Origin: Nocardioides sp. Soil805
Lineage (GTDB): Bacteria > Actinomycetota > Actinomycetes > Propionibacteriales > Nocardioidaceae
DNA length: 64,000 bases
NCBI RefSeq assembly: GCF_001429625.1
Contig: NZ_LMSU01000004.1
Coordinates: 141,121 to 205,120, forward strand
Direction: 5' to 3'
Positions 44,711 to 53,633 of this stretch are shown piece after piece. Position 1 is the first letter of the stretch. Every line of letters begins with the position of its first letter. A program made the position numbers and the translations under genes. The notes under the pieces were generated by a model. The model had not been told where the DNA came from. It saw nothing but the letters and a program-made list of their open reading frames with translations, and did not search any database.

Positions 44711-47602
44711 TCAGCGGCCGCTTCCGGTGGCCGTGATGGCGCGCAGCAACGGAACGTGCTCACGGGCGTCCGCGGCCGCGCGCTTCAGCAGCCGCGCCGC
44801 GAGCGTGGCCCGACCCTCCCGGAGCGCGACCTGGGCGCCGCGCCACCGGCAGTACGCCGCGTCGTGCGGGCGCGTGACCCGGTCCCAGGCTGCGGCGGCC
44901 TCGACCCACTGCTCGAGCCGGTCGGAGGAGTCGATGCGGTCCAGCTCCGCGCACCAGAGCAGCCGGTTCGCCACGAGGTCCGGCCCACGCGCATCGGGGC
45001 CCAGCGGGTCCAGGTGGCCCGAGCTGCGTCGAGCCGTGACACGTCGGCGCCGCTCGGCGCGTTCGCGGTCCCGCGTGTCGGAGGACCCGAGGTCCGCCTC
45101 CATCCGGGCGTGCAGCGCCAGCACCCGTGATGACGTCGCCGCGTAACCACCGGACAGCAGGAAGTCGGCGGTCCGGTCGATAGGCTCGCGTGCGTCGTGC
45201 AAGCGTCCTGCCCACAGGCAGAGCTCCGCCTCGAGGACGTCGCGCTCCGACGAGCTGACGTTGTAGTTGTAGTCGTATTGGGAGGGTTGGGTGCGCAGCA
45301 GGGCCTGCGCCTCGTCCAGCCGCCCGCGTCGGAGGAGGATCGCGCAGTGCGCATCCTGCGTGGCACCGAGCCCGGCACGGGTGTGGTCCCTGAGACGCGG
45401 ATCGACCACTGCCGCAGCGGCGGTGACGTCGCCGGCCCGGAGGTGCGCGAGCGCGACGGCGGCCACCACCGAGTCGGTGAAGAGGTTGGGGATGTGCCAC
45501 CGGTCTGCCTCGGCGAGCGCGCCCGCGGCGGCCGCGGCGACCGTCTCCCGTGGAGCCCCGGTGGCCAGGAGGACGTCGGTCTCCCACGCCGCGACCCGCA
45601 GTGCGCACGCCGGGTCCTCGGACGCTGGTGCCATGAGCCGCGCCTCGGCGGCGAGTGCCACGGCCTCCTCGTCCTTGCCCTGCTCGGCCAGCGTCCACGC
45701 CTTGAGCGCGAGCATCACCCGGTGGAGGGCGACCGCGCCCACCGACTCGGCCATCACCAGGCCCTTCTCGACGACGGCGCGGACCTCCGCGTGGCGACCC
45801 AGGGAGCCGAGGATGTTGGCCCGGACCTCCAGGATGTGCACGGCGTCCGCGGTCGGCGGGTACCGGTCGCTGATGGCGACCGCTTCTTCGATCAGTCGCA
45901 GCCCCTCGTCCTCGTCACCGACGGCGCACTCGAGGTCGCCGGCGCGCATGAGCACCTCCGCCCGGCCCTGGTCGGGCAGGGACGCCGCCATCGCGTCCTC
46001 GACGTGGCGGCGTACGACGACCTCGCCGGCGCCGGCGGCGATCGAGGTCTCGATGACCCGCACGTGGACCTCGGTGAGCGTCGTGGCGCTGTCGAGGTCG
46101 GTGTCCGGCCGAGGCCACAGCTCCAGCGCCCGCTTCCACAGCGGATATGCCTCCTCACGAGCGAATCGTCGCTCTGCCGAGCGGGCTGCGCGGATCCTCC
46201 AGACCAGCTCTCCTGCGCTGTCGCCCACGGCCTTCAGGTGGTCCGCGATCTCGCTCTCCGCAGGGTCCGGCAGCTCCGCCAGCAGGCGCGCCACAGCGCG
46301 GTGGGCGTGGTCCCCCTCCCCCGGGACGAGCCGATGCCGGATGGCCTCGGCCACCAGGGGGTGGCGCAGCCGCACCACGTCGCGGTCCTCGGCCAGCAGC
46401 CGGCGCGAGTCCAGGGAACGCAGCGCCGGGGTGGGATCGGCGTCGAGACCGGCCGCCGTCGCGAGCTCGGACGCGGTGAGTGGCCGGTCCGCCACGGCGA
46501 GGGTGCGCGCGAGGACCCACGCGTCCTCGTCGAGGTCGGTGATCCTGCGCGCCAGGAAGGTCTGGAGCTCGCCGGGGAGGACCCGGTCGGACCCTGCGGC
46601 AGCGAGCTGCTCGGTGAAGAGCGGCTGACCGAGGCTCCTGCGATGGATGGCCTCTGCGTCGGTCGCGGCGTCGACCCCCAGCAGCCGCAGCTGCTCGGTG
46701 GTCTCGGCCAGCGTCAACGCCTCCAGGTGCAGCGTCGCGGCCCGGCGGGACGTCCGACCCCGCCACGCGAGGTGCTCGTCCGGTAGGTCGGGATCCTCCG
46801 TGCGCCACGTGGCGACGACGGGCGGCAGGTGGGTGCCGGCGACGAGGCGCTCGAGCAGGTCGAGGGTCACGGCATCCGCCCACGGCACGTCCTCGATGAC
46901 CAGCGCCCAGGGCCGTAGGTGTCCCAGCGCCTCCAGCACGGCCGCGACGGCACTGAAGAACCGCTGGCGGTCCGAGCCGCCACCCATCGGCGGAGGCGGA
47001 GCGACGTCGAGCTCCGGCAGGAGGACACCGAGGGTCGGCGCGACGTAGGCGGGACACGCCCTCAGCGCGTCCTCGAACCACTCGCCACCTTCGTGGGTGA
47101 GGACGCTGCGCAGCGCGTCCGCGATCGGCATGAGCGGCACCTGCGTGGACAGGGGGAGGCAGCGGGCGACGGCCACGAAGCACCCCGCCTGCCCGGCGGC
47201 CGTGGTCACCAGGGTGGTCTTGCCGATGCCGGCCTCGCCCGTGACGAGAAGGAGGCCGGCTCCGGTCTCGAGGTGGCGGCGTACGGCGGCCACCTCGGCT
47301 CGGCGCCCGGCGATCCGGGGTGCGGACCCAGCGACGTCGTCGCCGCTGGTGGAGGCGTCGAGCCACAGCACATGGAGGTGGTCGCGATCGCCGTGCAGGG
47401 CCTCGACGAGGAGCTCGACGACTCCCCACGTGGGGAGCCTGGGGGTGGAGAGGACGTGGGAGACGGTGGTGTGGGAGACGCCCGTCTCGCGGGCCAGGGT
47501 GCGCAGGGAGGGCCACCCGGCCAGGTGGTGGAGGTCGTGCAGGGCGTCGTTGAGCTCCCGCCGCGGTCCGGGCGGGAGGTCGGGTCGTGGCAGTGCACCC
47601 AC
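44711..47602 (-). CDS. Large AAA/STAND ATPase regulator with N-terminal HTH
   Basis: 963 residues, GTG start. An N-terminal helix-turn-helix (LRTLARETGVSHTTVSHVLS) precedes an AAA-type ATPase domain with Walker A TGEAGIGKTTLV near residue 120 and Walker B ALVIEDVPWAD near 235. The remaining two-thirds are TPR-like helical repeats. Overall it resembles large MalT/LAL-type regulators, but the usual C-terminal LuxR HTH is missing: the protein ends at REHVPLLRAITATGSGR. The N-terminal HTH may take over DNA binding. Regulon unknown; the acyltransferase gene lies 27 nt upstream on the same strand. Confidence 0.82.
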   Translation of the reverse strand: MGALPRPDLPPGPRRELNDALHDLHHLAGWPSLRTLARETGVSHTTVSHVLSTPRLPTWGVVELLVEALHGDRDHLHVLWLDASTSGDDVAGSAPRIAGRRAEVAAVRRHLETGAGLLLVTGEAGIGKTTLVTTAAGQAGCFVAVARCLPLSTQVPLMPIADALRSVLTHEGGEWFEDALRACPAYVAPTLGVLLPELDVAPPPPMGGGSDRQRFFSAVAAVLEALGHLRPWALVIEDVPWADAVTLDLLERLVAGTHLPPVVATWRTEDPDLPDEHLAWRGRTSRRAATLHLEALTLAETTEQLRLLGVDAATDAEAIHRRSLGQPLFTEQLAAAGSDRVLPGELQTFLARRITDLDEDAWVLARTLAVADRPLTASELATAAGLDADPTPALRSLDSRRLLAEDRDVVRLRHPLVAEAIRHRLVPGEGDHAHRAVARLLAELPDPAESEIADHLKAVGDSAGELVWRIRAARSAERRFAREEAYPLWKRALELWPRPDTDLDSATTLTEVHVRVIETSIAAGAGEVVVRRHVEDAMAASLPDQGRAEVLMRAGDLECAVGDEDEGLRLIEEAVAISDRYPPTADAVHILEVRANILGSLGRHAEVRAVVEKGLVMAESVGAVALHRVMLALKAWTLAEQGKDEEAVALAAEARLMAPASEDPACALRVAAWETDVLLATGAPRETVAAAAAGALAEADRWHIPNLFTDSVVAAVALAHLRAGDVTAAAAVVDPRLRDHTRAGLGATQDAHCAILLRRGRLDEAQALLRTQPSQYDYNYNVSSSERDVLEAELCLWAGRLHDAREPIDRTADFLLSGGYAATSSRVLALHARMEADLGSSDTRDRERAERRRRVTARRSSGHLDPLGPDARGPDLVANRLLWCAELDRIDSSDRLEQWVEAAAAWDRVTRPHDAAYCRWRGAQVALREGRATLAARLLKRAAADAREHVPLLRAITATGSGR

Positions 47603-47629
47603 GTGGCCTCCGGTCCGTCGCCTCCGACG

Positions 47630-48835
47630 TCAGGATCCTCCGCCGGGAGCAGGGTGTCCACGTCGACGACCAGCGGCGGCCGTGGCGGGACCGTCGGCGG
47701 GCAGGTCGCCGATCGGCGTCTGCGCCGTCGCGGCCGGCGCGGTGCCCCGGACCGGGTGGGCGGCCAGCCAGCGCGCCAGGCGTCGACCCACCTCGATGCC
47801 GGGACGCTCGACGAACCGGTAGACGAAGTCGGCGATCATGATCGTGACGATCGTGACCACGAGCGCCTTGTTCAGGTCGTTGCGCCAGTCGGGCAGCGCC
47901 ATCGCCACGAAGTAGCCGCCGATGATCTGGAACAGGTAGATCGAGTAGGAGCGCTCCCCCAGCCAGCGGAACGGCGCCAGGGACAGCATCCTGCTGATCT
48001 CCGTGCGCCCGCACAGGCTGGGCAGGCTGAGGGCGCACAGCAGTGCGAAGCCGAGGATGAGTGGCGCCGGTCCCCCGCCGCGCACCGTGAGCTCGGCCGA
48101 GTGGCTCTGGACGTAGTAGATCGCGACGGCGAGGGCGACCTGGACGACGCGCGACGACAGCGGGGCGAGGATCCGGAACGTCGTACCGGAGTGCATGGCG
48201 AGCGCCACCCCGCAGCCGAGCAGGATCGCGACGTAGTGGACCCACGAGATGTTGTGGTGCCAGATCAGCCACACGAGGGCGGGGACCAGGACCGCCCACG
48301 CGGCCGCGCGGGCGCGGCCGGCGCCGCCGGCCACGGCACCCAGGAGCGGCACCAGCACGAACGCCAGCAGCGGCCACACGAGGTAGAACTTCTGCTCGAC
48401 ACCGATCGTCCAGGCCTGCTCGAAGTTGATGAAGCTCGGCGAGAACTCGGGGTTGAAGGTGAGGAAGTAGCGCACCGCACCGGGTCCGCCGGCGGCCTCC
48501 CACGTCCCGCTCCACCGCAGCAGCAGGTAGGAGCCGAGGAACGCCGCGTAGTAGGCCGGGGCGATGCGGAAGATGCGACGCACCCAGAAGCCCAGCAGCG
48601 AGATGCGGCCCGTGGTGGCCTCCTCGCGGAGCAGCAGGGTGGTGATGAGGAAGCCGGAGAGCACGAAGAACATGTGCACCCCGAGCCAGCCGCCGGCGAA
48701 CATCGGCGCCGGCCCGCTGAAGTGGAACCCGACGACCGCGAGCGCGGCGATCGCGCGGGTGCCGTCGAGGCCCCCGAAGTGCCGGCCACCACGGAAGGAC
48801 TCGTGGGACAACGTCGGACCGAGAAGCACGCGCAT
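47630..48835 (-). CDS. Acyltransferase family 3 (OafA/YrhL-like) membrane protein
   Basis: 401 residues with about ten helices. Family marks: GLDGTRAIAALAVVGFHF (H and R of the active region), GGWLGVHMFFVLSGFLITTLLL and FWVRRIFRIAPAYY. It O-acylates an extracytoplasmic glycan or similar acceptor. The C-terminal 40 residues are a low-complexity tail. ATG is 6 nt from TAGGGT. It may be co-transcribed with the ATPase regulator. Confidence 0.9.
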   Translation of the reverse strand: MRVLLGPTLSHESFRGGRHFGGLDGTRAIAALAVVGFHFSGPAPMFAGGWLGVHMFFVLSGFLITTLLLREEATTGRISLLGFWVRRIFRIAPAYYAAFLGSYLLLRWSGTWEAAGGPGAVRYFLTFNPEFSPSFINFEQAWTIGVEQKFYLVWPLLAFVLVPLLGAVAGGAGRARAAAWAVLVPALVWLIWHHNISWVHYVAILLGCGVALAMHSGTTFRILAPLSSRVVQVALAVAIYYVQSHSAELTVRGGGPAPLILGFALLCALSLPSLCGRTEISRMLSLAPFRWLGERSYSIYLFQIIGGYFVAMALPDWRNDLNKALVVTIVTIMIADFVYRFVERPGIEVGRRLARWLAAHPVRGTAPAATAQTPIGDLPADGPATAAAGRRRGHPAPGGGS

Positions 48836-48841
48836 GGCGGA

Positions 48842-48847
48842 ACCCTA
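48842..48847 (-). promoter_or_regulatory. -10 box (TAGGGT), leaderless promoter of the acyltransferase gene
   Basis: TAGGGT on the minus strand, 6 nt before the ATG. Confidence 0.55.
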
Positions 48848-48918
48848 AGGTCCGCCCGACGCGCCCGCGGCATCCGTGCTCCGGGCGCACCGGCCGGGTC
48901 GGCTGGGACGATGCCGGG

Positions 48919-49428
48919 GTGACCACGGAACGCGTGAGGGACGACTACGAGATCGACTCGGATCCCGGGCGGATGGACGTCGACCGGATCCATCACTGGC
49001 TGTCCACCGATGCGTTCTGGGCCATCGGCCGCACCCGCGACACCGTCGCCGACGCCGCGCGGAACTCGCTGAACTTCGGCGTGTTCGCCGGTGACGGCAG
49101 CCAGGTCGCCTACGCACGCGTCATCACCGACCGCGCGACCTTCGCCTGGCTGTGCGACGTGTACGTCGACCGCGCCCACCGCGGTCGTGGGCTGGGCTCC
49201 TGGCTGGCAGAGGTCGTGGTCGCCACGCTCCGCCCGATGGGGTTGAAGCGGGTCCTGCTCTCGACGCGCGACGCCCACGAGGTCTACGCGCGCGTCGGGT
49301 TCGAGCCGATGCCCCATCCCGAGATGTTGATGGTCCTGGGCGCCCCGGACAGCGGGACGAGCGCCCCGCAGGAGACGACCGACGTCTCGTCGACGCGGCG
49401 TACCGGCGGGCCTACGCTGCCCGGATGA
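48919..49428 (+). CDS. GNAT family N-acetyltransferase
   Basis: 169 residues, GTG start with a GACGAT sequence 6 nt upstream. Motif A of the GNAT fold (LCDVYVDRAHRGRGLGSWLAEVVV) binds acetyl-CoA; the motif B region (GLKRVLLSTRDAHEVYARVGFEPM) is also clear. Acceptor unknown. The stop overlaps the next ATG (ATGA). Confidence 0.88.
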   Translation: MTTERVRDDYEIDSDPGRMDVDRIHHWLSTDAFWAIGRTRDTVADAARNSLNFGVFAGDGSQVAYARVITDRATFAWLCDVYVDRAHRGRGLGSWLAEVVVATLRPMGLKRVLLSTRDAHEVYARVGFEPMPHPEMLMVLGAPDSGTSAPQETTDVSSTRRTGGPTLPG

Positions 49429-49727
49429 CCCCCGAAGAGGTCGGCCGGTACGCGGAGGCGCTGCCCGAGGTCAAGCGCAAGGGGACGCCGTCGCGTCCGG
49501 CGTGGTACGTCCGCGACCGCCTGGTCGTGCGCCTCCAGGACCCGGGGACCGTCGTGATCCGGGTCCCGCTCGGCGAGCGGGAGGCGCTCCTGGACACCTA
49601 CCCCGACACCTTCGGAGTGCCACCCCGCATGGAGGCGCACCACAAGGTCGAGGCCTACCTCGACCGGGCGCAGCCCGCTGCCGTGTTCGCGGCCATCGAC
49701 CTGGCGTGGGAGATGCAGCGTCGGTGA
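49425..49727 (+). CDS. MmcQ/YjbR family DNA-binding-like protein
   Basis: 100 residues: TPEEVGRYAEALPEVKRKG..WYVRDRLVVRL..GEREALLDTYPDTFGVPP..AYLDRAQPAAVFAAIDLAWE. Fits the small MmcQ/YjbR (CyaY-like) fold whose function is poorly known. Translationally coupled to the acetyltransferase. Confidence 0.78.
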   Translation: MTPEEVGRYAEALPEVKRKGTPSRPAWYVRDRLVVRLQDPGTVVIRVPLGEREALLDTYPDTFGVPPRMEAHHKVEAYLDRAQPAAVFAAIDLAWEMQRR

Positions 49728-49731
49728 CGGG

Positions 49732-50535
49732 TCAGTCCCCGGACGCTGCGGCGACGGCGTCGAGGTCGCGCACGGCGTACCGGTGGTGCTCCCACTCCTC
49801 GTTGAGGATCACGTGCAGGCAGTGGAGCACGGTGACCTGGTGGTCCGGGTCCCACGCGTCGGCGCGCGGAGCGGCGAGCTCGTCGGGCGTGACGGCGGCG
49901 AGGTGGTCGCGCACCAGGGCGACCCGGTCCGCCCGTGCCTCCAGGACGTCCGCCCAGGACGGGACATGCGTCGCGAACACCGACATGTCGTGGCCGTCGG
50001 TCTCGTAGTCGCCGTGCGGGAGGCCGAGCGGGTGGTACGGCGCCCCGAGCTCGAGGACCGCGCGTCCCAGCCAGGTGTCCGTGGCCATCACCAGGTGGCG
50101 CAGCGTCTGCGCGAAGCTCCACTCGCTGCCCACCGAGACGTCGACCGTGCCCGCCGGCATCGCCGCGACACGCTCGAGGGTCGTCGCCCAGGTCTCCTCG
50201 AGCCCCGCCCACGCGGCGCGCAGGCCGTCTGGGTCCTCGGCCCTGCGGCCGGCGCGACCCGGGAAGCGGCGGTCGAGCTCCGCGTCGACGAGCGGGGCGA
50301 CGTCGACGCCGTTGATGAGCAGGCTGCCGCCGTCCTCGGACAGCCAGGGCGCGTCGATGTCGGCGCCCTGGACATCGACCCCGCGCATCACCACCCCGGA
50401 GAGGTCGGCGCCGACGAAGCGGGCGCGACGGAGGTCGACGTCGACGAACTCCGCCTCCTGGAGGTCGTCGGAGCCGGAGAAGGTGGGCACGACCGAGAGC
50501 CTGACATCCCGCCGTCGCGCCGTGAAGGCCCGCAC
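49732..50535 (-). CDS. DinB-like protein with N-terminal pentapeptide repeats
   Basis: 267 residues. Residues 25-60 carry pentapeptide-like repeats (AEFVDVDLRRARFVGADLSGVVMRG). The rest is a DinB/YfiT four-helix domain with the metal-site histidines in SFAQTLRHLVMATD and VLHCLHVILNEEWEHHRYAVRD. Such proteins are thiol- or metal-dependent transferases of unknown substrate. It is divergent from the maleylpyruvate isomerase-like gene. Confidence 0.8.
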   Translation of the reverse strand: MRAFTARRRDVRLSVVPTFSGSDDLQEAEFVDVDLRRARFVGADLSGVVMRGVDVQGADIDAPWLSEDGGSLLINGVDVAPLVDAELDRRFPGRAGRRAEDPDGLRAAWAGLEETWATTLERVAAMPAGTVDVSVGSEWSFAQTLRHLVMATDTWLGRAVLELGAPYHPLGLPHGDYETDGHDMSVFATHVPSWADVLEARADRVALVRDHLAAVTPDELAAPRADAWDPDHQVTVLHCLHVILNEEWEHHRYAVRDLDAVAAASGD

Positions 50536-50542
50536 GGGCGTC

Positions 50543-50548
50543 TAGCCT
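50543..50548 (+). promoter_or_regulatory. -10 box (TAGCCT), leaderless promoter of the mycothiol-dependent isomerase-like gene
   Basis: Ends 6 nt before the ATG. Confidence 0.55.
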
Positions 50549-50554
50549 CGACGC

Positions 50555-51169
50555 ATGGCAGGTTCCTGGGCCGGGTCGCGGCGGGCGTTCGCCGACGCCG
50601 CGCAGTGGTTCGTGCAGGTGGCCGGGCGGGTGGGTGACCGCTGGGACCGGGCGGCGCTGGGCGAGTGGGACGTGCGCGCCCTGGTCGGCCACACGAGCCG
50701 TGCGTTCCTCACCGTCGAGGCCTACCTCGGGCGTCCTGCCGCCGTGGTCGAGCTCGGCTCCCCGGTCGACTACTACCGGGCTGCCGGTGCGATCGCCGGT
50801 GGGCCGGACGTCGCCCAGCGCGGCCGGGACGCCGGCACCGCGCTGGGTCCGGACCCGGCAACCGCCGTCGCACAGATCGCCACCCGGGTCCTGGCGCTCG
50901 TCGAGGACCAGGACGGTACGGAGCCGGTCACCACGATCGTGGGCGGCATGCTGCTGGGCGACTACCTCCCGACCCGCACGTTCGAGCTGGCCGTGCACAC
51001 CGCCGATCTCGCGACCGCCCTGGGCGAGCCCGTGGACGTGCCGGGCACCGCGGCGGCGCAGGCCCTGTCCATCGCGGCGGAGCTCGCCGTCGCCCGTGGC
51101 GACGCCGGCGCGCTCCTGCTCGCGCTCACCGGCAGGGCGGGACTCCCGCCGGGCTTCTCGGTGCTCTGA
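50555..51169 (+). CDS. Maleylpyruvate isomerase N-terminal domain protein (DinB fold)
   Basis: 204 residues. The family pattern is WDRAALGEWDVRALVGHTSRAFLTVEAYL and the later PTRTFELAVHTADLATALG, with histidines placed as in mycothiol-dependent enzymes of the TIGR03083 type. It may use mycothiol as cofactor, as actinobacterial members do; substrate unknown. Confidence 0.82.
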   Translation: MAGSWAGSRRAFADAAQWFVQVAGRVGDRWDRAALGEWDVRALVGHTSRAFLTVEAYLGRPAAVVELGSPVDYYRAAGAIAGGPDVAQRGRDAGTALGPDPATAVAQIATRVLALVEDQDGTEPVTTIVGGMLLGDYLPTRTFELAVHTADLATALGEPVDVPGTAAAQALSIAAELAVARGDAGALLLALTGRAGLPPGFSVL

Positions 51170-51323
51170 CCCGCCCCGCGCGCCCACCCAGCGGTGCCGG
51201 CCCGACGTACGGCCCAGCATCGTGACCCGGAGGCAGGCCGGGTAGGGGACAAGGTCCCCGGGACCAGGGGCCGCACAACTGGGTATGGCGACCCCGCCCC
51301 GATCGGAGTAGGCAGGAGGGACC

Positions 51324-51347
51324 GGCGGTGCCGGACGGGGCACCGCC
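51324..51347 (+). promoter_or_regulatory. 9-bp hairpin just before the ribosome-binding site of the two-domain ABM-like gene
   Basis: GGCGGTGCC/GGCACCGCC with a 6-nt loop, 5 nt before GAGAGGAG. It could modulate ribosome access. Confidence 0.4.
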
Positions 51348-51367
51348 CCTCCAGAGAGGAGTGGACC

Positions 51368-51970
51368 GTGTACGCACGCTCCAGCACCTTCCACGGCAGG
51401 CCGGACCAGGTGGACGCGGGCATCGCCTTCGTCGAGAACGAGGTCGCCCCCATGCTCCACGACATCACGGGCTCGCGCGGGCTCTCGTTCATCGTCGATC
51501 GCCACGACGGGCAGTGCATCGCCACCAGCTCCTGGGAGAGCGAGGAGGCGATGCGCGCCAGCGACGGGCAGCTGCGGGCCATGCGGGACCGCGGGAAGGG
51601 CATCCTGGGCGCCTCCCTGCAGATCGACGAGTGGGAGATCGCCGTGATGCACCGGGACCAGCACGGTCAGTGCTGCCGGGTCAGCTGGCTGCAGGGCGAC
51701 CTCGACGCCATGACCGACACGTTCCGGACCAGCATCCTGCGCGACCTCGAGGAGACCGCAGGGTTCTGCGGCGCCAGCCTGCTCGTCAACTCGTCGACCG
51801 GCATGGGCTGCGCCAGCACGGTGTGGCAGGACCGGGCCGCCATGGAGGCCAGCCGCGCCTCGGCCGACGACATGCGCAGCCGGACCGCCAGCGAGTCGAA
51901 GGGCGAGATCGTCGACGTCCACGAGTACGAGCTCGCCTACGCCCACCTGCACGTCCCCGAGATGGCCTGA
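51368..51970 (+). CDS. Two-domain antibiotic biosynthesis monooxygenase-like (dimeric alpha-beta barrel) protein
   Basis: 200 residues from a GTG preceded by GAGAGGAG. Two ferredoxin-like repeats are visible: residues 1-95 (RSSTFHGRPDQVDAGIAFV..SSWESEEAMRAS) and 100-195 (VSWLQGDLDAMTDTFRTSI..TVWQDRAAMEAS), each ending in a W-x-(S/D) strand and AM-x-AS helix. A single chain thus supplies what is usually a homodimer. No haem or flavin ligand can be assigned. Function unknown. Confidence 0.72.
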   Translation: MYARSSTFHGRPDQVDAGIAFVENEVAPMLHDITGSRGLSFIVDRHDGQCIATSSWESEEAMRASDGQLRAMRDRGKGILGASLQIDEWEIAVMHRDQHGQCCRVSWLQGDLDAMTDTFRTSILRDLEETAGFCGASLLVNSSTGMGCASTVWQDRAAMEASRASADDMRSRTASESKGEIVDVHEYELAYAHLHVPEMA

Positions 51971-51997
51971 GCGGCGCCGCCGCGCCGGCCGGGGCCG

Positions 51998-52924
51998 CTA
52001 GGCGCGGGCCCGCAGCCCCGCCCGGAGCTCGGCCAGCGCCCGGTCGAGGCCGACGCGCGGCTCCCAGCCCCAGCGGCGCGCGCGGTCGGCACGGATCTGC
52101 CCGGTCCAGGCGGACCCCTCTTCCCACACCGGCTCCAGGCCGATGGCGTCGGTCACCGCGCCCAGGTAGTCGCGCTGCGTCGCCGGCTCGCCGGCGACGT
52201 TCACGGCAGTGCACCCGCCCGCCACCGGACCGGCCTCCGGGTCGTCGGAGGTGGCGACAGCACCGAGCGCCACGTCGGCGGTCAGCGTGGCCAGGTCGTC
52301 GACGTGGACCCAGTTGAACGACTGCTCCGGGACCGCCCGGCGCGCGCGCTCGTCGTCGCGCACCTGGGCCGGGCGCACCGTGTTCCACACCGACGTCTCC
52401 CCCGCGCCCAGGATCGCCGGCGGCCGCACCAGGACCCGGGTGGGCCCGTCGACCTCGGCCAGCGCGAGGTCCACGTCCCGCTTGATCACCGCGTAGTCCC
52501 CGGCGTCGTCGCCCGCCAGGGCCGAGTGCTCGTCGACGTCGCCGAGCCCCGGGCTACGGTCGTAGACCGCGGCCGTCGACACGTGCACGAGGCGCTCCAC
52601 GCCCGCCCCGGCAGCCGCCCGGGCGATGGCGAGCGTGCCGTCGAGGCCCACCGTGCGCTGGCTGTCCGCGTCCCCGCCCAGCGGGTGCACGGTGGTGACC
52701 AGCGCCGTTGCACCCGAGACCGCGGCGGCCGCGAAGGTCGGGTCGGCGAAGTCCCCCACCAGCTCCTCGACCCCGGTCAGGGCCGGGGCCGTGCCGGGAC
52801 GGCGTACGACGGCACGCACGGCGGCCCCTCGCTCGCTGAGCGCCGCGACGACGCGGCTCCCCACCAGGCCGTTGGCCCCGGTGACGACGACGGGTGCGGA
52901 CGACGGCTGCGTCGGTGAGGTCAT
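51998..52924 (-). CDS. NAD(P)-dependent epimerase/dehydratase family protein
   Basis: 308 residues. Rossmann loop VVVTGANGLVGSRVV, HVSTAAVYDR strand, and the YAVIK catalytic Tyr-Lys motif of extended short-chain dehydrogenases. Substrate is likely a sugar nucleotide or terpenoid-like ketone/alcohol; not determinable. Divergent from an SDR gene, 34 nt apart. Confidence 0.87.
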   Translation of the reverse strand: MTSPTQPSSAPVVVTGANGLVGSRVVAALSERGAAVRAVVRRPGTAPALTGVEELVGDFADPTFAAAAVSGATALVTTVHPLGGDADSQRTVGLDGTLAIARAAAGAGVERLVHVSTAAVYDRSPGLGDVDEHSALAGDDAGDYAVIKRDVDLALAEVDGPTRVLVRPPAILGAGETSVWNTVRPAQVRDDERARRAVPEQSFNWVHVDDLATLTADVALGAVATSDDPEAGPVAGGCTAVNVAGEPATQRDYLGAVTDAIGLEPVWEEGSAWTGQIRADRARRWGWEPRVGLDRALAELRAGLRARA

Positions 52925-52958
52925 GGCTCCACCATGGCAGGCCGGGTAGAAAGGCCCC

Positions 52959-53615
52959 ATGGTGAGGCCGGTCGTCGTCGTGGTGGGTGCAGGTCCTGGC
53001 GTGGGCGGCGCGTTGGCTCGCCGCTTCGTCGACGAGGGGTACGACGTGGGGCTGGTCGGCCGGAACCGGCCGGCCCTCGACGCACTCGTCGCCGACCTCG
53101 AGCCGCGTGGCGCCACCGTCCGGTCCGTGGCCGTCGACCTCACCGACACGGCAGCCGCGACCGGGGCCGTGCGGCAGCTGGGTCAGGCGTGGGGACGTAT
53201 CGACGTCCTGCACTTCAACCCCAGCGCCTACCGGGAGAAGGGCCCGCTGGACCTCACGGTCCCCGAGCTGCTCGAGGACGTCGCGCTCGGCGTCGGCGCG
53301 CTTCTGACCGCCGTACAGGCGGCTCGACCGTTCCTGCTGTCCGGTGGCCGCATCAGCGTCACGGGCAGCATGGCCGCCGACGAGCCATGGCACGGCGCGG
53401 CCTCTCTCGGCGTGCAGAAGGCCGGGGTGCGCAACCTCGTCCACAGCCTCGACGCCGCCCTCGCACCGGACGGGATCCGCGCGGTGTCCGTCACCGTCCG
53501 CGGCACGCTGGCCCGGGAGGGCGCCTTCACCCCCGACCGGGTGGCGGACGCGATCTGGCGGGCGGTCGCGACCGCCGGCGACGCCTGGGCCAGCGAGGTC
53601 CCCTATCCGGGGTGA
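52959..53615 (+). CDS. Short-chain dehydrogenase/reductase
   Basis: 218 residues. Cofactor loop VVVGAGPGVGGALAR near the N-terminus; the usual NAG is FNPSAY; the catalytic Ser lies in RISVTGSMAA. The YxxxK motif is replaced by ASLGVQKAG: Lys is kept but Tyr is Leu, so the enzyme may be atypical. Role unknown. Confidence 0.82.
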   Translation: MVRPVVVVVGAGPGVGGALARRFVDEGYDVGLVGRNRPALDALVADLEPRGATVRSVAVDLTDTAAATGAVRQLGQAWGRIDVLHFNPSAYREKGPLDLTVPELLEDVALGVGALLTAVQAARPFLLSGGRISVTGSMAADEPWHGAASLGVQKAGVRNLVHSLDAALAPDGIRAVSVTVRGTLAREGAFTPDRVADAIWRAVATAGDAWASEVPYPG

Positions 53616-53633
53616 CTCGCAGCCCGGTCGAGG

